Both the position numbers and the translations under genes were made by a program. A DNA stretch of 64,000 nt from an uncultured Oceanisphaera sp. (GTDB lineage: Bacteria > Pseudomonadota > Gammaproteobacteria > Enterobacterales > Aeromonadaceae): assembly GCF_947495715.1 (NCBI RefSeq), contig NZ_CANLZU010000003.1:124001-188000 (forward strand). The letters run 5' to 3'. Positions within the stretch are counted from its first letter, which is position 1, and the number at the start of each line of letters is the position of its first letter. This document shows, one piece after another, positions 62,031 through 64,000 of the stretch. The notes under the pieces were generated by a model. The model was not told the origin of the DNA, made no database searches, and worked only from the letters and a program-made list of their open reading frames with translations.

Positions 62031-62401
62031 GATTTACCTCTTGAGAGAATGTAGATGAATGCAGATCAGCGAATAACGCAGGCCAGGCCGGCAAAATCAG
62101 TATAGCCGGGGCAGCAGACAAATCCGGATGGGGTGGCGAGTGCCGGGGACGGCAAAAAACAGGGGGGAAGTGATAATTCAGAACTCTGTTGCAAGCAACT
62201 TCGCGAGCAATCCATATGGTACACCGGCGATTGACCGGACCTCTTGGTTAAAATGAACGCATATCATAATGGCAAAAAGCGGGCTGGCAAGATTATTTCT
62301 TTGCAAAGCCGACGACCACATTAACCGGCCGGCCGATCCTCGAGCGGGGCAGGCCTGGTAAAGGTAAGATAAAGACCACTGATTATAGAGGAGCCGACAT
62401 C
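62031..62401. other. Divergent gene-free promoter region
   Basis: No gene or strong repeat is seen. It should hold the promoters of the TerC-like gene and of pxpABC. The only clear signal is GAGGAG eight bases ahead of the pxpA ATG. Confidence 0.6.
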
Positions 62402-63148
62402 ATGCCCAGACTACTGCTGAACGCCGATATGGGAGAAAGCTTTGGCTCCTGGACCATGGGACAGGACGACGCCGTGATGCCCTTTGTGGACCTGGCCAAT
62501 GTGGCCTGCGGTTTTCATGCGGCCGACCCGGACACCATGCGCCGCACCGTGCAACTGGCACAACGGCACGGGGTAAACATCGGCGCGCATCCGGCCTATC
62601 CGGATCTGGTGGGGTTTGGTCGCCGCACCCTGGCCTGCACACCCGCCGAGATAGAAAACATGGTGCTGTATCAACTGGGCGCGCTCGACGCCCTGTGCCG
62701 GGCCGAGGGCACTCGGGTGAGTTACATCAAACCCCACGGCGCCCTCTACAACGACATGATGCGGGATGAGCACAAGCTGGCGGCGGTAATGAAGGCGGTG
62801 GCCGCCTTCGATGCCCGCTTGCCGTTAATGCTGATGGCCACGGCCAATCCTGCCCCGGCCCGGGCGCTGGCCACCCGGCACGGCATTGTCCTGTGGTTCG
62901 AGGCCTTTGCCGATCGCGCCTACGACGCCGCCGGTTTCCTGGTGTCCCGCACTCTGCCCGGCGCCGTGCATCAGGATCCGGCGATAATCGTCGAGCAGGC
63001 CCGGCGTATCGCCACCGGCGAACCGCTTGTCGCCAATGATGGCAGCGAACTGCGATTGCAGGCAGACACCCTGTGCGTGCATGGCGACAATCCCGAGTCC
63101 ATTGCCGCGGTGAAGGCCATTCGCCAAATGTTGGCCACGCTGCAATGA
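62402..63148 (+). CDS. pxpA: 5-oxoprolinase subunit A (LamB/YcsF)
   Basis: 248 residues. [40 protein letters not shown] is the family signature, and [28 protein letters not shown] and VHGDN follow. PxpA, with PxpB and PxpC, hydrolyses 5-oxoproline (pyroglutamate) to glutamate using ATP. GAGGAG precedes the start. Its stop overlaps the pxpB start. Confidence 0.95.
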   Translation: MPRLLLNADMGESFGSWTMGQDDAVMPFVDLANVACGFHAADPDTMRRTVQLAQRHGVNIGAHPAYPDLVGFGRRTLACTPAEIENMVLYQLGALDALCRAEGTRVSYIKPHGALYNDMMRDEHKLAAVMKAVAAFDARLPLMLMATANPAPARALATRHGIVLWFEAFADRAYDAAGFLVSRTLPGAVHQDPAIIVEQARRIATGEPLVANDGSELRLQADTLCVHGDNPESIAAVKAIRQMLATLQ

Positions 63149-63861
63149 GCATGATCCCCCAACCCCGGCTGGAAAATGCCGGCATGGATGCCTGGCTGGT
63201 ACGATTGTTCGACACCATAGACGAACGCAACATGGGCTGGATTACCGCCCTGGTGCGCGATTGCGAACGGGCCTTTGGTGAATGGCTTATCGATGTGGTG
63301 CCCTCTTACACCACGGTACTGGTGCAGTTCGACCCCTTGCAGCTGGACAACGTTGAGGCGCGCCGATTGCTGCAACAACTGCTGGCCGAGCTCACCCCCG
63401 ATGCCGACGACGAGACGGCGCCGGTAAAGGAGCTGCCGGTGTGGTATCACCCCAGCGTGGGCCCGGACATGGCCCGGCTGGAGCAACACACCGGGCTAAG
63501 CACCGACCGACTCATCGAACTGCACAGCGGTCACTGCTACCGGGTGTTTGCCCTGGGGTTTGCCCCCGGCTTCGCCTTTATGGGTACTCTGCCGGAACAA
63601 CTGGAACTGCCCCGCCTCGACACTCCGCGGCCACGGGTACCCGCCGGCAGCGTGGCCATTGCCGGCAGGCAGACCGCCGCCTATCCCAAGGCCTCTCCCG
63701 GCGGCTGGAACCTGCTGGGCCGTACTCCGGCCCGATTGTTCGATCCTCATAGTAAGGGCCTGAGCCTGCTGCAGGTGGGCGACCGGGTACGCTTTGTGCC
63801 GGTGAGCAAAACCGAATTCGAACGACTGGGCGGCGACAGCACGCCCATGAAGGAGTCTTGA
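63145..63861 (+). CDS. pxpB: 5-oxoprolinase subunit B (KipI family)
   Basis: 238 residues. The KipI-type blocks are present: [95 protein letters not shown]. The start at 63145 overlaps the pxpA stop (ATGA). PxpC follows with no gap. Confidence 0.94.
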   Translation: MSMIPQPRLENAGMDAWLVRLFDTIDERNMGWITALVRDCERAFGEWLIDVVPSYTTVLVQFDPLQLDNVEARRLLQQLLAELTPDADDETAPVKELPVWYHPSVGPDMARLEQHTGLSTDRLIELHSGHCYRVFALGFAPGFAFMGTLPEQLELPRLDTPRPRVPAGSVAIAGRQTAAYPKASPGGWNLLGRTPARLFDPHSKGLSLLQVGDRVRFVPVSKTEFERLGGDSTPMKES

Positions 63862-64000
63862 ATGCACCACGGATATCTGACCATTCAACAGCCCGGCCCG
63901 CTCAGCACCCTGCAGGATGGAGGTCGTTTCGGGGTGCGTCGGCTGGGGGTGACCCAGGGCGGCCCGGCCGACCTGCACGCCTGGGCCTGGGCCAACTGGC
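63862..64000 (+). CDS. pxpC: 5-oxoprolinase subunit C, N-terminal part (cut by window end)
   Basis: The first 46 codons are seen. LTIQQPGPLSTLQDGGRFGVRRLGVTQGGPAD is the N-terminal signature of the biotin-dependent carboxylase/KipA-like family that completes PxpABC. AGGAG lies six bases ahead of the ATG, within the end of pxpB. The gene continues beyond 64000. Confidence 0.92.
   Translation, partial: MHHGYLTIQQPGPLSTLQDGGRFGVRRLGVTQGGPADLHAWAWANW

Overview
The window is ordinary, gene-dense, GC-rich chromosomal DNA of a gammaproteobacterium. Gene order and families (bioH/comF/nfuA, gpsA-secB-yibN against gpmI-envC, ftsY-ftsE-ftsX-rpoH, yijD-fabR, ydbH-ynbE-ydbL, YeeN, DUF3634) suggest a member of Aeromonadales or a close relative, perhaps Oceanimonas/Oceanisphaera/Zobellella-like. 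That placement is inferred from gene content only. I see no rRNA, tRNA, insertion sequence, prophage or CRISPR array.

Layout. 1-3.2 kb: a hydantoin/allantoin-type cluster (racemase, NCS1 permease, and a cysteine-free racemase-like paralogue with no usable ATG/GTG/TTG start). 3.5-8.9 kb: a two-component system divergent from a PepSY protein, a DUF2271 protein and a membrane flavodoxin-reductase fusion. 9-13.1 kb: YeeN, a small flavin reductase, bioH/comF/nfuA. 13.5-20.6 kb: gpsA-secB-yibN, gpmI-envC, panM-fumC. 20.6-29.4 kb: DASH cryptochrome, glpX, can, rpoH, ftsXEY, rsmD. 30.3-30.5 kb: a CsrB-type regulatory RNA with its upstream GacA/UvrY box. 30.8-34 kb: sseA, then yijD-fabR divergent from a fatty-acid desaturase. 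34.2-42.1 kb: an NSS transporter, an exported oligopeptidase B, the ydbH-ynbE-ydbL operon and small envelope proteins. 42.6-48.3 kb: a frameshifted exported protein, a WYL regulator, a stand-alone FtsZ homologue, gltS-hutG-IclR. 48.8-62 kb: nuclease-like protein, lipoproteins, cytochrome b561 and cytochrome c', lipocalin, universal stress protein, DUF proteins, Atm1-like ABC exporter, ZntB, periplasmic glutathione peroxidase, TerC/CBS protein. 62.4-64 kb: pxpABC (5-oxoprolinase), cut by the window end.

The most striking feature is a family of long, structured intergenic repeats. There are five composite copies (about 13.2, 29.5, 35.6, 42.2 and 54.6 kb) and one remnant (53.2 kb). Each consists of two related modules in inverted orientation. 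Each module has long imperfect outer arms and small inner hairpins whose stems differ between copies but stay base-paired, around near-constant hexaloops (AGGGAT, AAGGAT, ATGGAT; or the complement). A hexaloop ARGGAU closed by a C-G pair is the form of the optimal CsrA/RsmA RNA site. A CsrB-type CsrA-sequestering RNA lies in the same window. I therefore propose, as inference only, that these elements add CsrA-binding 3' UTR hairpins to neighbouring, mostly convergent, transcripts.
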